Below the pieces are notes generated by a model. It was not told the DNA's origin. It ran no database searches and worked only from the letters and a program-made list of their open reading frames with translations. From NCBI RefSeq assembly GCF_000337195.1, contig NZ_AOID01000041.1:1-42503 (forward strand): 42,503 bases of DNA, in the 5' to 3' direction. The translations under genes were made by a program, and so were the position numbers. This DNA comes from Natrinema versiforme JCM 10478. GTDB lineage: Archaea > Halobacteriota > Halobacteria > Halobacteriales > Natrialbaceae. This document shows positions 8,497 to 15,898 of the stretch, piece after piece; positions within the stretch are counted from its first letter, which is position 1; the number at the start of each line of letters is the position of its first letter.

Positions 8497-9012
8497 ATGG
8501 CCCTCGGCTCGACGCCCGACTGGTTTCACATCAGCGACGACGAGAGCATCGTCTGGGAGAGCCGCCCCCATCCGATCGCGATGGGGACCGAGCTCCCGGT
8601 CGGGATCGCGCTCGCGCTCGCGGGCATCCTGCTCGCCGGGTGGAGCGGGACCGACGGCGTCGGGCTCCTGACGATACTCGGCGTCCTCGTCACGGTGGCC
8701 GGCGTGAGTATCGCGCTCGCCCGGTATCTCATCTGGACGAACACGCGCTACGTCATCACCTCCACGGAGCTCTACAAGAAACGGGGCGTGATCTCCAGAG
8801 ACGTTACTCAGTTCCGCCTCGATCGCGTCCAGAACACCAGCCTGCGCCAGTCCGGCGTCGGCCGCCTGCTGGGCTACGGCGACCTGACTGTCTACACCGC
8901 CGGCTCCGGCGAGCCGGAACTGGTCTTCGAGGGCGTCCCCCAACCCGAGCGGGCCAGCAGCCGGCTCAGCGACCGACTCGAGCGCGTCGCGGCCGACGAA
9001 TCGACCGTCTGA
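8497..9012 (+). CDS. Two-TM bacterial-type PH domain (bPH2/DUF304) membrane protein
   Basis: A 171-residue protein. The N-terminus carries the family-like ESIVWESRPHPI. Two membrane segments follow at about residues 31-47 and 51-70. The PH-like domain comes next: TNTRYVITSTELYKKRGVI, then VTQFRLDRVQNTSLRQSG and GYGDLTVYTAG. Such proteins are membrane anchored with a cytoplasmic PH fold, usually of unknown function, and some are linked to envelope stress. Here it stands alone with its own promoter. It is not especially close to the larger PH protein at 15899. Family assignment is good; function unknown. Confidence 0.87.
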   Translation: MALGSTPDWFHISDDESIVWESRPHPIAMGTELPVGIALALAGILLAGWSGTDGVGLLTILGVLVTVAGVSIALARYLIWTNTRYVITSTELYKKRGVISRDVTQFRLDRVQNTSLRQSGVGRLLGYGDLTVYTAGSGEPELVFEGVPQPERASSRLSDRLERVAADESTV

Positions 9013-9108
9013 ACGGCGGGTCCGACGGATGGCGGTCGCCACCGAACGCGAGACTGTCTCGAGGCGGGATGACATCGCGGGCCGGGGAGCGGGGAAAACA
9101 CAAAGCTC

Positions 9109-9117
9109 ATTATATTA
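9109..9117 (+). promoter_or_regulatory. TATA box of the membrane protein gene at 9140
   Basis: ATTATATTA lies in an AT-rich patch 23-31 bases before the ATG at 9140. It fixes that start as leaderless and rules out start codons further upstream. Confidence 0.55.
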
Positions 9118-9139
9118 CCCGAATTCTACCAGTGACACA

Positions 9140-9730
9140 ATGTCTTCACAGCTGGCAACGTCCGAAGAGAGCACGGTATCGCGTGGCTCGAGCGTCGCGG
9201 CGAGTGCGGGACTCGGCGTCTTCGCGGCCGCGATCGGCTATCTCCTGACGTACCTGCTGGTCGGGAGCGACGTCCGCGAGATCTTCGGTGAGGATGTCGC
9301 CCAGTGGAAAGGCGTCGCGTGGTACTTCTACGAAGCCCACATGGTCGACGTCGAGGCCAGCGGTCAGGTCGGCTCGTTCAGCGGGACGCGGGTCCTCGAT
9401 CTCATCGCCGAATCGGGTGCCGACCCGCTGTACGCGATTCCGCCACTCGTGTTGTTCGCAGTCGGTGCGTTTCTGGCCGTGCGATGGTCCGTTACCGACC
9501 TCGGCGACGCCGTTATCGCCGGTGCGCCGGTGACGATCGGCTACGCCGCGGTCATCAGTCTCGGAGCGATCGTCGCCGAATCAACCACGGAAGCGTCCAC
9601 CTTCGGTATCGAGACCACCAGCTCGATCGCGCCAGTGCTCGTGCCCGCGATCGTCCTCGGCGGCGTGTTGTATCCGCTCGTCTTCGCCACCGCCGGTGCC
9701 GCGATCGCCGCCGTCGCCAACGCACAGTAA
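9140..9730 (+). CDS. Uncharacterised four-helix membrane protein
   Basis: A 196-residue protein. Hydrophobic segments lie at about residues 21-43, 92-110, 115-140 and 160-190, with a 45-residue hydrophilic loop after the first (VREIFGEDVAQWKGVAWYFYEAHM). The aromatic-rich loop probably faces outside. The start is set by a strong TATA box. It resembles haloarchaeal proteins often labelled transporter without evidence; I see no transport motif. Its neighbours are the PH protein upstream and the helicase downstream, each with its own promoter, so context gives no function. Confidence 0.75.
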   Translation: MSSQLATSEESTVSRGSSVAASAGLGVFAAAIGYLLTYLLVGSDVREIFGEDVAQWKGVAWYFYEAHMVDVEASGQVGSFSGTRVLDLIAESGADPLYAIPPLVLFAVGAFLAVRWSVTDLGDAVIAGAPVTIGYAAVISLGAIVAESTTEASTFGIETTSSIAPVLVPAIVLGGVLYPLVFATAGAAIAAVANAQ

Positions 9731-9750
9731 GACGACTCGAAGGAAACGCC

Positions 9751-9756
9751 TTTGAC
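9751..9756 (+). promoter_or_regulatory. TATA-like box with BRE for the helicase gene
   Basis: TTTGAC preceded by GGAAACGCC, 24-29 bases before the ATG at 9780. It indicates a leaderless mRNA and supports ATG 9780 over the GTG just before it. Confidence 0.45.
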
Positions 9757-9779
9757 CCGGCACTCCCCGTTTCCGTGTG

Positions 9780-12155
9780 ATGGAGGTTGCCGAGGTTCTC
9801 CCCGAATTCGCGGACGCTTTTGCCTTCGAGGAGTTCAACCGGATGCAACGCGAGGCACTGCCCGCACTGCTCGAGTCCGAGGACAACGTGGTCGCGAGCG
9901 CGCCCACCGCCTCGGGGAAGACGGCGCTCGCGGAACTCGCGATCTGTAAGGCGCTGGCCGACGGGGGCACCGCGCTCTTTATCGCCCCGATGCGAGCGCT
10001 GACGAACGAGAAGGAAGACGACTGGGACCGGTTCGAGGAACTGGATTACTCGGTCTACGTCGTCACCGGCGAGCGCGACCTGAACCCGCGGCGAGCGCGC
10101 CGGGCGGACATCCTCGTGATGACCCCCGAAAAGCTCGACTCGGCGACCCGCAAACACGACTCGCGGCGGTACGACTTCGTCACCGACATCGATGTCTGCG
10201 TGATCGACGAGGTCCACCTGCTCGACGCCGACCGCCGGGGCTCGGTGCTCGAGGTGACGATCTCTCGGCTGCGCCGGCTCTGTGACCCCCGGGTCGTCGC
10301 GCTCTCGGCGACGATGCCGAACATCGGGGACGTGGCGGCGTGGCTCGACGCCCCCGAGGAGACGACCTTCGAGTTCGGTGAGGAGTACCGGCCTGTCGAA
10401 CTCAACGCGGGCGTCAAGACGTATACCCACGGCGACAACTCCTTTGCGGACAAGTACCGCCGGCTCTACCGGGCGCTGGATCTGGCTGAGCCCCACCTCC
10501 GCGAGGACGGCCAATCGCTCGTCTTCGTCTCCTCCCGACAGGACACCGTGCAGGCGGCCAAGAAGGCCAGAGACGAGATCGCGGAACGCGACATTCCGAT
10601 GGGCGCGCGTGGCGACTACGACTTCCACACCGACTCGAAGGAACTCGACGACGGCACGCTCCGGAAGTCGGTGCTCGACGGCGTGGCCTTCCACCACGCC
10701 GGGCTCTCGAAGAACGACCGCGACCTCGTCGAGGAGTGGTTCAAGGCGGGCCACATCGAACTCCTCTTCTCGACCTCGACGCTGGCGTGGGGGGTCAACC
10801 TGCCCGCCCGCTGTGTCGTGATTCGGGACACGAAACACCACGACCCCCTCGAGGGCGAAGTCGACATGAGTCCCCTCGACGTGCTCCAGATGCTCGGCCG
10901 CGCCGGCCGCCCGGGCTACGACGACGTCGGCTACGGCTGGGTCGTCTGCGACACGGCGGAAGCCGACAAGTACCGCCGACTGCTCCGCGACGGGAAGGAG
11001 ATCGAGTCCCGACTGGCCGAAAGCCTCGAAACGCATCTCAACGCCGAGATCGCGATGGGGACGATCACCGATCTCGAGGACGTAATGGACTGGCTCGAGA
11101 CGACTTTCTACTACGTCCGCGGCCAGTCCAAACCCGACGAGTACGACTTTCCGAACCTCCGCCAACGGGTCCGAGACTGTCTCGAGGGGCTGGTCGATCG
11201 CGGGTTCGTCGAGACCGGCGAGGATCTCTCGATCGAGGCGACGCCGCGTGGCGTCCTCACTTCGAAGTACTATCTCAGACTCGACACCGCGGCCCGGTTC
11301 GCGGCCCTGTGTGACCGCGTCGGCGGCGAAGACGGCGGAAGCGCCAGCGGCGACGAACTGACGACCGGCGACATTCTCGAGGCGGTCGCGACCGCCGCGG
11401 AGTTCGACTCCGTCTCGTCGCGCCAGGACGAACGCGACGCGATCAGCGCGGTCCTCGTCGGCGAAGATACAGCGGACCTCGAGGCGGGCGAACGAAAGGT
11501 ACTCGCGATCCTCCGGAGCGCGGCCAGCGGGACGACCCCCTCCGAACTCCGGAGCGACGCGTGGGTCATCCGCCAGAACGCCACGCGGCTCCTCTCGGCG
11601 CTCGGGGCCTTCCTCGATCGGTTCGTCGGCCCCCACGCCGCGAACCTCGCGCGGCGGGTCGAGGCCCGGATCGAGAACGGCGTCGCCGAGGACGCGGTCG
11701 GGCTGACCGCCATCGACGGCGTCGGCTCGGGTCGGGCGAGCAAGCTGGCGACCGAGGGGCTCTCGACTCCCGGCGATGTGGTCGACGCGGGCGTCGCGGG
11801 CCTCGTCGACGCCGGCCTCACGGAAGGCGTCGCCGAGGGCGTCTCCGAGGGCGCACAGTCCCTGCCCGCGATCGAAATCGAGTGGGGCCAGTTCCCCGAG
11901 ACCGTCGCGACGGGCGAGAACGAGGTCTGCGAGGTCACGGTCCGAAACGTCGGCGAACCCGCTCGAGCAGGGGTCCGCGTGACCGTCAATGGAGTAGAGA
12001 TGACGAGCACGAACACCTATCTGCGCGACGCCGAGACCCTCCCGGTCGGCGTCTTCGGTGCCGACGCGGACGAACTCGAGTTCACCGTTAGCGTCGCCTT
12101 CCCGGAGGAGCCACTGGTCCCGATTACGGATACACGGATTGTTCGCGTCGAGTAG
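9780..12155 (+). CDS. Ski2/Hel308-like superfamily 2 helicase with HhH and C-terminal Ig-like domain
   Basis: A 791-residue ATP-dependent helicase. Motif I is APTASGKT (41-48), motif II DEVH (143-146), motif III SAT (176-178) and motif VI QMLGRAGRPG (370-379). A winged-helix/ratchet region follows. A helix-hairpin-helix segment (GLTAIDGVGSGRASKLATEG) lies near 640-660. The last 100 residues form a beta-rich domain (CEVTVRNVGEPARAGVRVTV) resembling the FN3/Ig-like end of Sec63/Brr2-type cassettes. The family unwinds DNA or RNA in repair or RNA processing. The HhH and missing zinc finger make a Hel308/Brr2-like label reasonable, but the substrate is not decidable. Starts from its own promoter, leaderless. 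Confidence 0.92.
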   Translation: MEVAEVLPEFADAFAFEEFNRMQREALPALLESEDNVVASAPTASGKTALAELAICKALADGGTALFIAPMRALTNEKEDDWDRFEELDYSVYVVTGERDLNPRRARRADILVMTPEKLDSATRKHDSRRYDFVTDIDVCVIDEVHLLDADRRGSVLEVTISRLRRLCDPRVVALSATMPNIGDVAAWLDAPEETTFEFGEEYRPVELNAGVKTYTHGDNSFADKYRRLYRALDLAEPHLREDGQSLVFVSSRQDTVQAAKKARDEIAERDIPMGARGDYDFHTDSKELDDGTLRKSVLDGVAFHHAGLSKNDRDLVEEWFKAGHIELLFSTSTLAWGVNLPARCVVIRDTKHHDPLEGEVDMSPLDVLQMLGRAGRPGYDDVGYGWVVCDTAEADKYRRLLRDGKEIESRLAESLETHLNAEIAMGTITDLEDVMDWLETTFYYVRGQSKPDEYDFPNLRQRVRDCLEGLVDRGFVETGEDLSIEATPRGVLTSKYYLRLDTAARFAALCDRVGGEDGGSASGDELTTGDILEAVATAAEFDSVSSRQDERDAISAVLVGEDTADLEAGERKVLAILRSAASGTTPSELRSDAWVIRQNATRLLSALGAFLDRFVGPHAANLARRVEARIENGVAEDAVGLTAIDGVGSGRASKLATEGLSTPGDVVDAGVAGLVDAGLTEGVAEGVSEGAQSLPAIEIEWGQFPETVATGENEVCEVTVRNVGEPARAGVRVTVNGVEMTSTNTYLRDAETLPVGVFGADADELEFTVSVAFPEEPLVPITDTRIVRVE

Positions 12156-12280
12156 CGGCCGGAGACGGGACAGCGACCGGCGGACAGGCGTTCTACAGTC
12201 GTTCGAGACCGGCTGAGAGTCACCGGAGAGTCGTTCGATAGCCGATACTTCTTTGCAGTTCTACCCTCGACACTCCCGAT

Positions 12281-13828
12281 ATGCAGACCGAGTTTGGGGT
12301 GGGTGGAGCGACAGCCGCGGTGCGGTCGGGGGGCGGGGCCATCGAAACGTGGACCGGCGCGACGGGGTGGACGGAGCGATCCGGCGCGGTGCTGTCGCTG
12401 GCGGACGATCCGACCGCGCTCGCGCTGATCGCGGCGGTGCTCGCGGTCGTCGGTGCCGCAGTCGTCGTCCGTGTTCGGTCCGGAACGGAAACCAACGGCT
12501 CCGACGCCACCGACCGCTCGAGCGGTGAATCGGCCGGGAGCGACATCGAGACCGAGCGCAGCCGCGAGACGGTCGCGGATCGGATCGGGGAGTCGACCCT
12601 CGAGCGACTCGAGCCGATCGTTCCCGACGCGGTCGACCGCGTCCACGAGGTCGCGTTCGACGACCGCGAGCCGGACCCGGCGGCGATCGATCGCGCCGAG
12701 CGCGACCTCCGCCGCGCGCTCGAGGACGCGCTCACCGACGGCCGATTCGACGCAGGTCTGACCGCGCCGGACGGCGAGCGTTACGAGATCGTGAACCTCC
12801 CGAGCCGGTACCGCGAACTCGCGGTGCCGCCGTCGGGGGAGACGGTCCACATCGGGTCGACGGAAGCAGCCGTCCGCGACCGGCTCGAGGACGGCACACT
12901 GCGGGAGGCGGCCGCGACCGCCGCGGCGGTCGACGACCACCGCGAGGAGATCCGTCAGTACGTTCGTCGCCGCGAGGGTGAGATCGTCGATCTGCGGGAC
13001 GAAATCGAAGCGACGTTAGACGATATCCGCGAACTGGTCGACCGCCTCGAGGGCTCGCTGGCCGATCGCGTCGACGACTTCGTGCTGTCGGGGCGACACG
13101 ACGAGGTCGAGGGCGTCGCCGAAATCGAACGCGACGTATCGGACGCGACGCGGTCGCTGCACCGCTGTTCGTTCGACGACGCGAAACGGGAGCTTCGGGA
13201 CGCCCGCGAGGCTGCCGACGAACTGCTCATCACCGTCGACCTCCTCGGCGGGCTGGTCGGGACGATCGAGCACGGCAGCGGCACGGTCGAGTTGCCGACT
13301 GCCGTCTCGACGGCGCTTGTGTCCGATCTCGTGCCGATCATCGAACGGCAGTACGACGTGGACGCGTCCGTCGAAGGGGACGCGATCGTCATTTCCGAAC
13401 GGAACGCGCTCGGCGGAGAAGGTGACACGACGGGAGCCGCGGGCGAGCCGGCGAGAGGCGGCGACGGGTCGTCGGCGCGCGAACGGACGCCGACCGGCGG
13501 GTCGACGGCCTCGGCGGGGACCAGAGACCGCGTCACGACCGAGTCAGTCGCCGACGAGATCCTGTTCGTCCTCCGGGAACTCGACGGCGACACCGGCGGC
13601 GACACCGTTCAGTGTCAGACCGAGCAACTCCCGACGGGCGTCGCGCAACCGGCCGTCCTCGAAGAACTGGCCACGTTCTGCCGGCGACAGACGGATATCG
13701 TCGCCGCGGTCGACCTGCAGGAGGGAGCGCCGCCGGGCTTTCTCGAGATCGAGTTCACCGATCGGACGACGCCGGCCGGCGGCCTCGAGACGCTGCGGGA
13801 GCGGTTCGCGGAGCGCCATGGCGGCTGA
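12281..13828 (+). CDS. Membrane-anchored coiled-coil protein, first gene of the tubulin cluster
   Basis: A 515-residue protein of unrecognised family. A single membrane segment lies at about 45-64, followed by basic residues, so the bulk is probably cytoplasmic. Residues about 120-215 form a compact domain. Residues 216-265 are a heptad-rich coiled coil (DLRDEIEATLDDIRELVDRL). After further helices, a Gly/Ser/Thr-rich linker at about 375-415 leads to a C-terminal alpha/beta segment (residues 425-515). The layout (TM, helices, small C-terminal domain) parallels the 696-residue protein at 20807. Lying just before a tubulin-like gene, it is a candidate membrane anchor or nucleator. Function is inference. 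Confidence 0.8.
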   Translation: MQTEFGVGGATAAVRSGGGAIETWTGATGWTERSGAVLSLADDPTALALIAAVLAVVGAAVVVRVRSGTETNGSDATDRSSGESAGSDIETERSRETVADRIGESTLERLEPIVPDAVDRVHEVAFDDREPDPAAIDRAERDLRRALEDALTDGRFDAGLTAPDGERYEIVNLPSRYRELAVPPSGETVHIGSTEAAVRDRLEDGTLREAAATAAAVDDHREEIRQYVRRREGEIVDLRDEIEATLDDIRELVDRLEGSLADRVDDFVLSGRHDEVEGVAEIERDVSDATRSLHRCSFDDAKRELRDAREAADELLITVDLLGGLVGTIEHGSGTVELPTAVSTALVSDLVPIIERQYDVDASVEGDAIVISERNALGGEGDTTGAAGEPARGGDGSSARERTPTGGSTASAGTRDRVTTESVADEILFVLRELDGDTGGDTVQCQTEQLPTGVAQPAVLEELATFCRRQTDIVAAVDLQEGAPPGFLEIEFTDRTTPAGGLETLRERFAERHGG

Positions 13829-14032
13829 GCCGATTGCTGCGAGACGCACCGGGGCGGGCCAGCCGCCGAAGGCCGAAGGGCGTCGTTACCCGCGCGCCGA
13901 CGGCGGCGAACGATCGACGACTTTCGTTATCGATGAAGTATCAATGAATTTTCCACAGAACGGGCCGGGAGATCGCGACCGGCGCGTCTGGCGGAGTACG
14001 GCGCGCGAACGTCGCCGGACCACACGTAATCC

Positions 14033-14038
14033 TTTAGA
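14033..14038 (+). promoter_or_regulatory. TATA-like box of the zinc-finger tubulin gene
   Basis: TTTAGA lies 34-39 bases before the ATG at 14072, predicting a leader of about ten bases. The 243-base gap before this gene otherwise holds only an AT-richer patch at 13919-13956. Confidence 0.4.
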
Positions 14039-14071
14039 TAGTTCCGACGTACGGGTAGGGTAGCACCGAGA

Positions 14072-15661
14072 ATGACGAATCTCTGTAAAATCTGTATGGC
14101 GCGGGAGGGGGAGTGGGAGCGGGCGACCCTCGTCGAGCACATTCGAGTCGCACACGGCGACGAACCGGCTTCGGTCGAACAGGTGTATCCGGAGCTGCGC
14201 GAGGAGGTCTTCGCCGCGGAGTCCGAGTCGGAACCGACCGACACCGGGCCCGAGTCGGGGACGCCGACGGAGACACCGAGCGAGGAGTTGCTCGACAGTT
14301 CGTACGGCAAGAAGTGGTTCCTCATCGGCGTCGGCGGCGCGGGCAACAACCTCCTCGACGCGATCTTGCTGCGCCGCGAGACGCTGTCCGAGAACAACGA
14401 GCGACGCGCGCGGATCTGGGAGGGCGGGCTCGCCGGCTACGGGGCGCTGAACACGAACGTCAGCGAACTCGAGCAGACCTACTACGCACAGGAGGAAAAC
14501 GACTACAGCCGTAACGACCTGCTGCCGAACTGTATCATCGGCTCGGGCCGGCACGATTACGCGGGGGCCGGCTACCGGTGGGACATCGGCAAACAGCTCA
14601 TGGAGGCCGATTTCGAGGGAGACGCTGACCCGTTCCGGGAACGGTGGGACATGCGGACCGATCACATCAAAGACTCCCAAGCGGTGATGTTCGTCCACAG
14701 CGTGACGAAAGGCACCGGCTGCGGCGCGACGCCGGTGCTCGCCGAGAAGCTCAGAACGGAGGTCCTCGCGGACGAGACGATCGTCCCGAAACCGCTCTTT
14801 AGCAGCGTCGTCATCCCGTCGGAGGGAACCGAGTACTCGGAGTACGGTGGCCGCGCGAAGGTAAACGGGGTCGTCGGGCTCGCACGTACCTCGAGAGCGG
14901 TCGACGCGATCATCCCCTTCGACAACAACCGCCTCGAGAACGTCCAGGCGGACATCCGCCCGCGGATCGACCGCCTCGAGGAGTACAACCCGCCGCAGTA
15001 CACGGAGATCAACCGGCCGCTCGTGGCGTTCCTCGAGGCGTTTACCATGTCGTCGGTGCCGCAGTTCCTCGACCGGGACGCGACGATGTCGATCATGGGC
15101 GACGTGTTCGACCCGGCCGACAGCTTCCGGCCGGTCGAAGACAAGTACCAGCTGAACCCGGACGTGTCGTTTACGCCGGCCGTGATCCTCGCGCCGGTGC
15201 TCGGGCGCTCGCGGGCGAATTCCATCGATCGATCCAAACTCGAGATCCTCGTCCGGAACGCACTGTTCCAGAACAAGCTGGCCGAGTTCGATCCGACGAC
15301 CGCGTGGGGCGGGACATTCCTGGCGTACGGGCCGCCCGAAAAGATGGACGACGTATCGGAGTTCGTCGCCGACGGGACGCTGACCGAGATCATCTCCGGC
15401 GAGGAGTTCCTCGACGCGGGCAACGTTTCGGGGATCGAAACCATCGATGTCCATGTCAAACAGCTCGTCACGCCCGATCTCGACGACGTTCACCTCTGGG
15501 GGACGCTATGGAACCCGAAGATGCCGTCGCTGTCGGACATGTACGATCAGGCCCAGCGCCTGAAACAGGAGGGCAGCACCGAGCAGGCCGAGAACGTCCG
15601 CGAGGAGTGGGACGCGGTCGAGGCGCTGTTTTCCTCTCTCGGCCGGGAGAACATGGGATAG
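14072..15661 (+). CDS. Tubulin/FtsZ-superfamily GTPase with N-terminal C2H2 zinc finger
   Basis: A 529-residue protein. Residues 5-28 form a C2H2-type finger (C5, C8, H23, H28), followed by an acidic linker (45-75). The GTPase part starts with GVGGAGNN (86-93, nucleotide loop) and ALNTN (125-129). The tubulin signature loop appears as TKGTGCGATP (212-221). FDNNRL (283-288) corresponds to the FtsZ guanine-side strand. A candidate catalytic T7 loop is VFDPADS (345-351). The C-terminus (about 380-529) matches the expected second domain plus a helical tail. It should bind GTP and polymerise. It is neither FtsZ nor CetZ, whose signatures are GGGTGTGA-like and have no zinc finger. It may belong to the divergent Tubulin_2-like family. 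Own promoter. Confidence 0.85.
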   Translation: MTNLCKICMAREGEWERATLVEHIRVAHGDEPASVEQVYPELREEVFAAESESEPTDTGPESGTPTETPSEELLDSSYGKKWFLIGVGGAGNNLLDAILLRRETLSENNERRARIWEGGLAGYGALNTNVSELEQTYYAQEENDYSRNDLLPNCIIGSGRHDYAGAGYRWDIGKQLMEADFEGDADPFRERWDMRTDHIKDSQAVMFVHSVTKGTGCGATPVLAEKLRTEVLADETIVPKPLFSSVVIPSEGTEYSEYGGRAKVNGVVGLARTSRAVDAIIPFDNNRLENVQADIRPRIDRLEEYNPPQYTEINRPLVAFLEAFTMSSVPQFLDRDATMSIMGDVFDPADSFRPVEDKYQLNPDVSFTPAVILAPVLGRSRANSIDRSKLEILVRNALFQNKLAEFDPTTAWGGTFLAYGPPEKMDDVSEFVADGTLTEIISGEEFLDAGNVSGIETIDVHVKQLVTPDLDDVHLWGTLWNPKMPSLSDMYDQAQRLKQEGSTEQAENVREEWDAVEALFSSLGRENMG

Positions 15662-15720
15662 TTTCGGGGCGACCACACCGGCCTGCGCTCCCTCCGGTGC
15701 TCGCTGCCGGCGGACATTCA

Positions 15721-15766
15721 TCGTATGTATAATTATATGAAAGTAAATGTGAACTATTACAGTCCT
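15721..15766 (+). promoter_or_regulatory. AT-rich promoter island before the PH/zinc-ribbon gene
   Basis: A 46-base stretch far richer in A and T than its surroundings, with TATAATTATATG at its centre. A start near 15770 would give a leader of about 130 bases before the ATG at 15899, unusual among the mostly leaderless genes here. The intervening leader shows no obvious hairpin. Confidence 0.35.
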
Positions 15767-15898
15767 TTGCTCGACACGTGCCACCAATGGAGAACGATAG
15801 GTGTGGGAGACGGTTTTCGGCAGTGATGGGTGCCGGCCAGCGAGCGAACGGGATGGGGAACTGGGGATCGAATCGAACGGCGACACACGTGGCGACAG

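Noticed and set aside
9555-11636. Minus-strand frame of nearly 700 codons over the helicase
   Set aside because: No domain pattern; the helicase motifs lie on the plus strand.
13886-15493. Minus-strand frame over the zinc-finger tubulin gene
   Set aside because: Val/Arg-rich shadow without motifs; the tubulin loops are on the plus strand.
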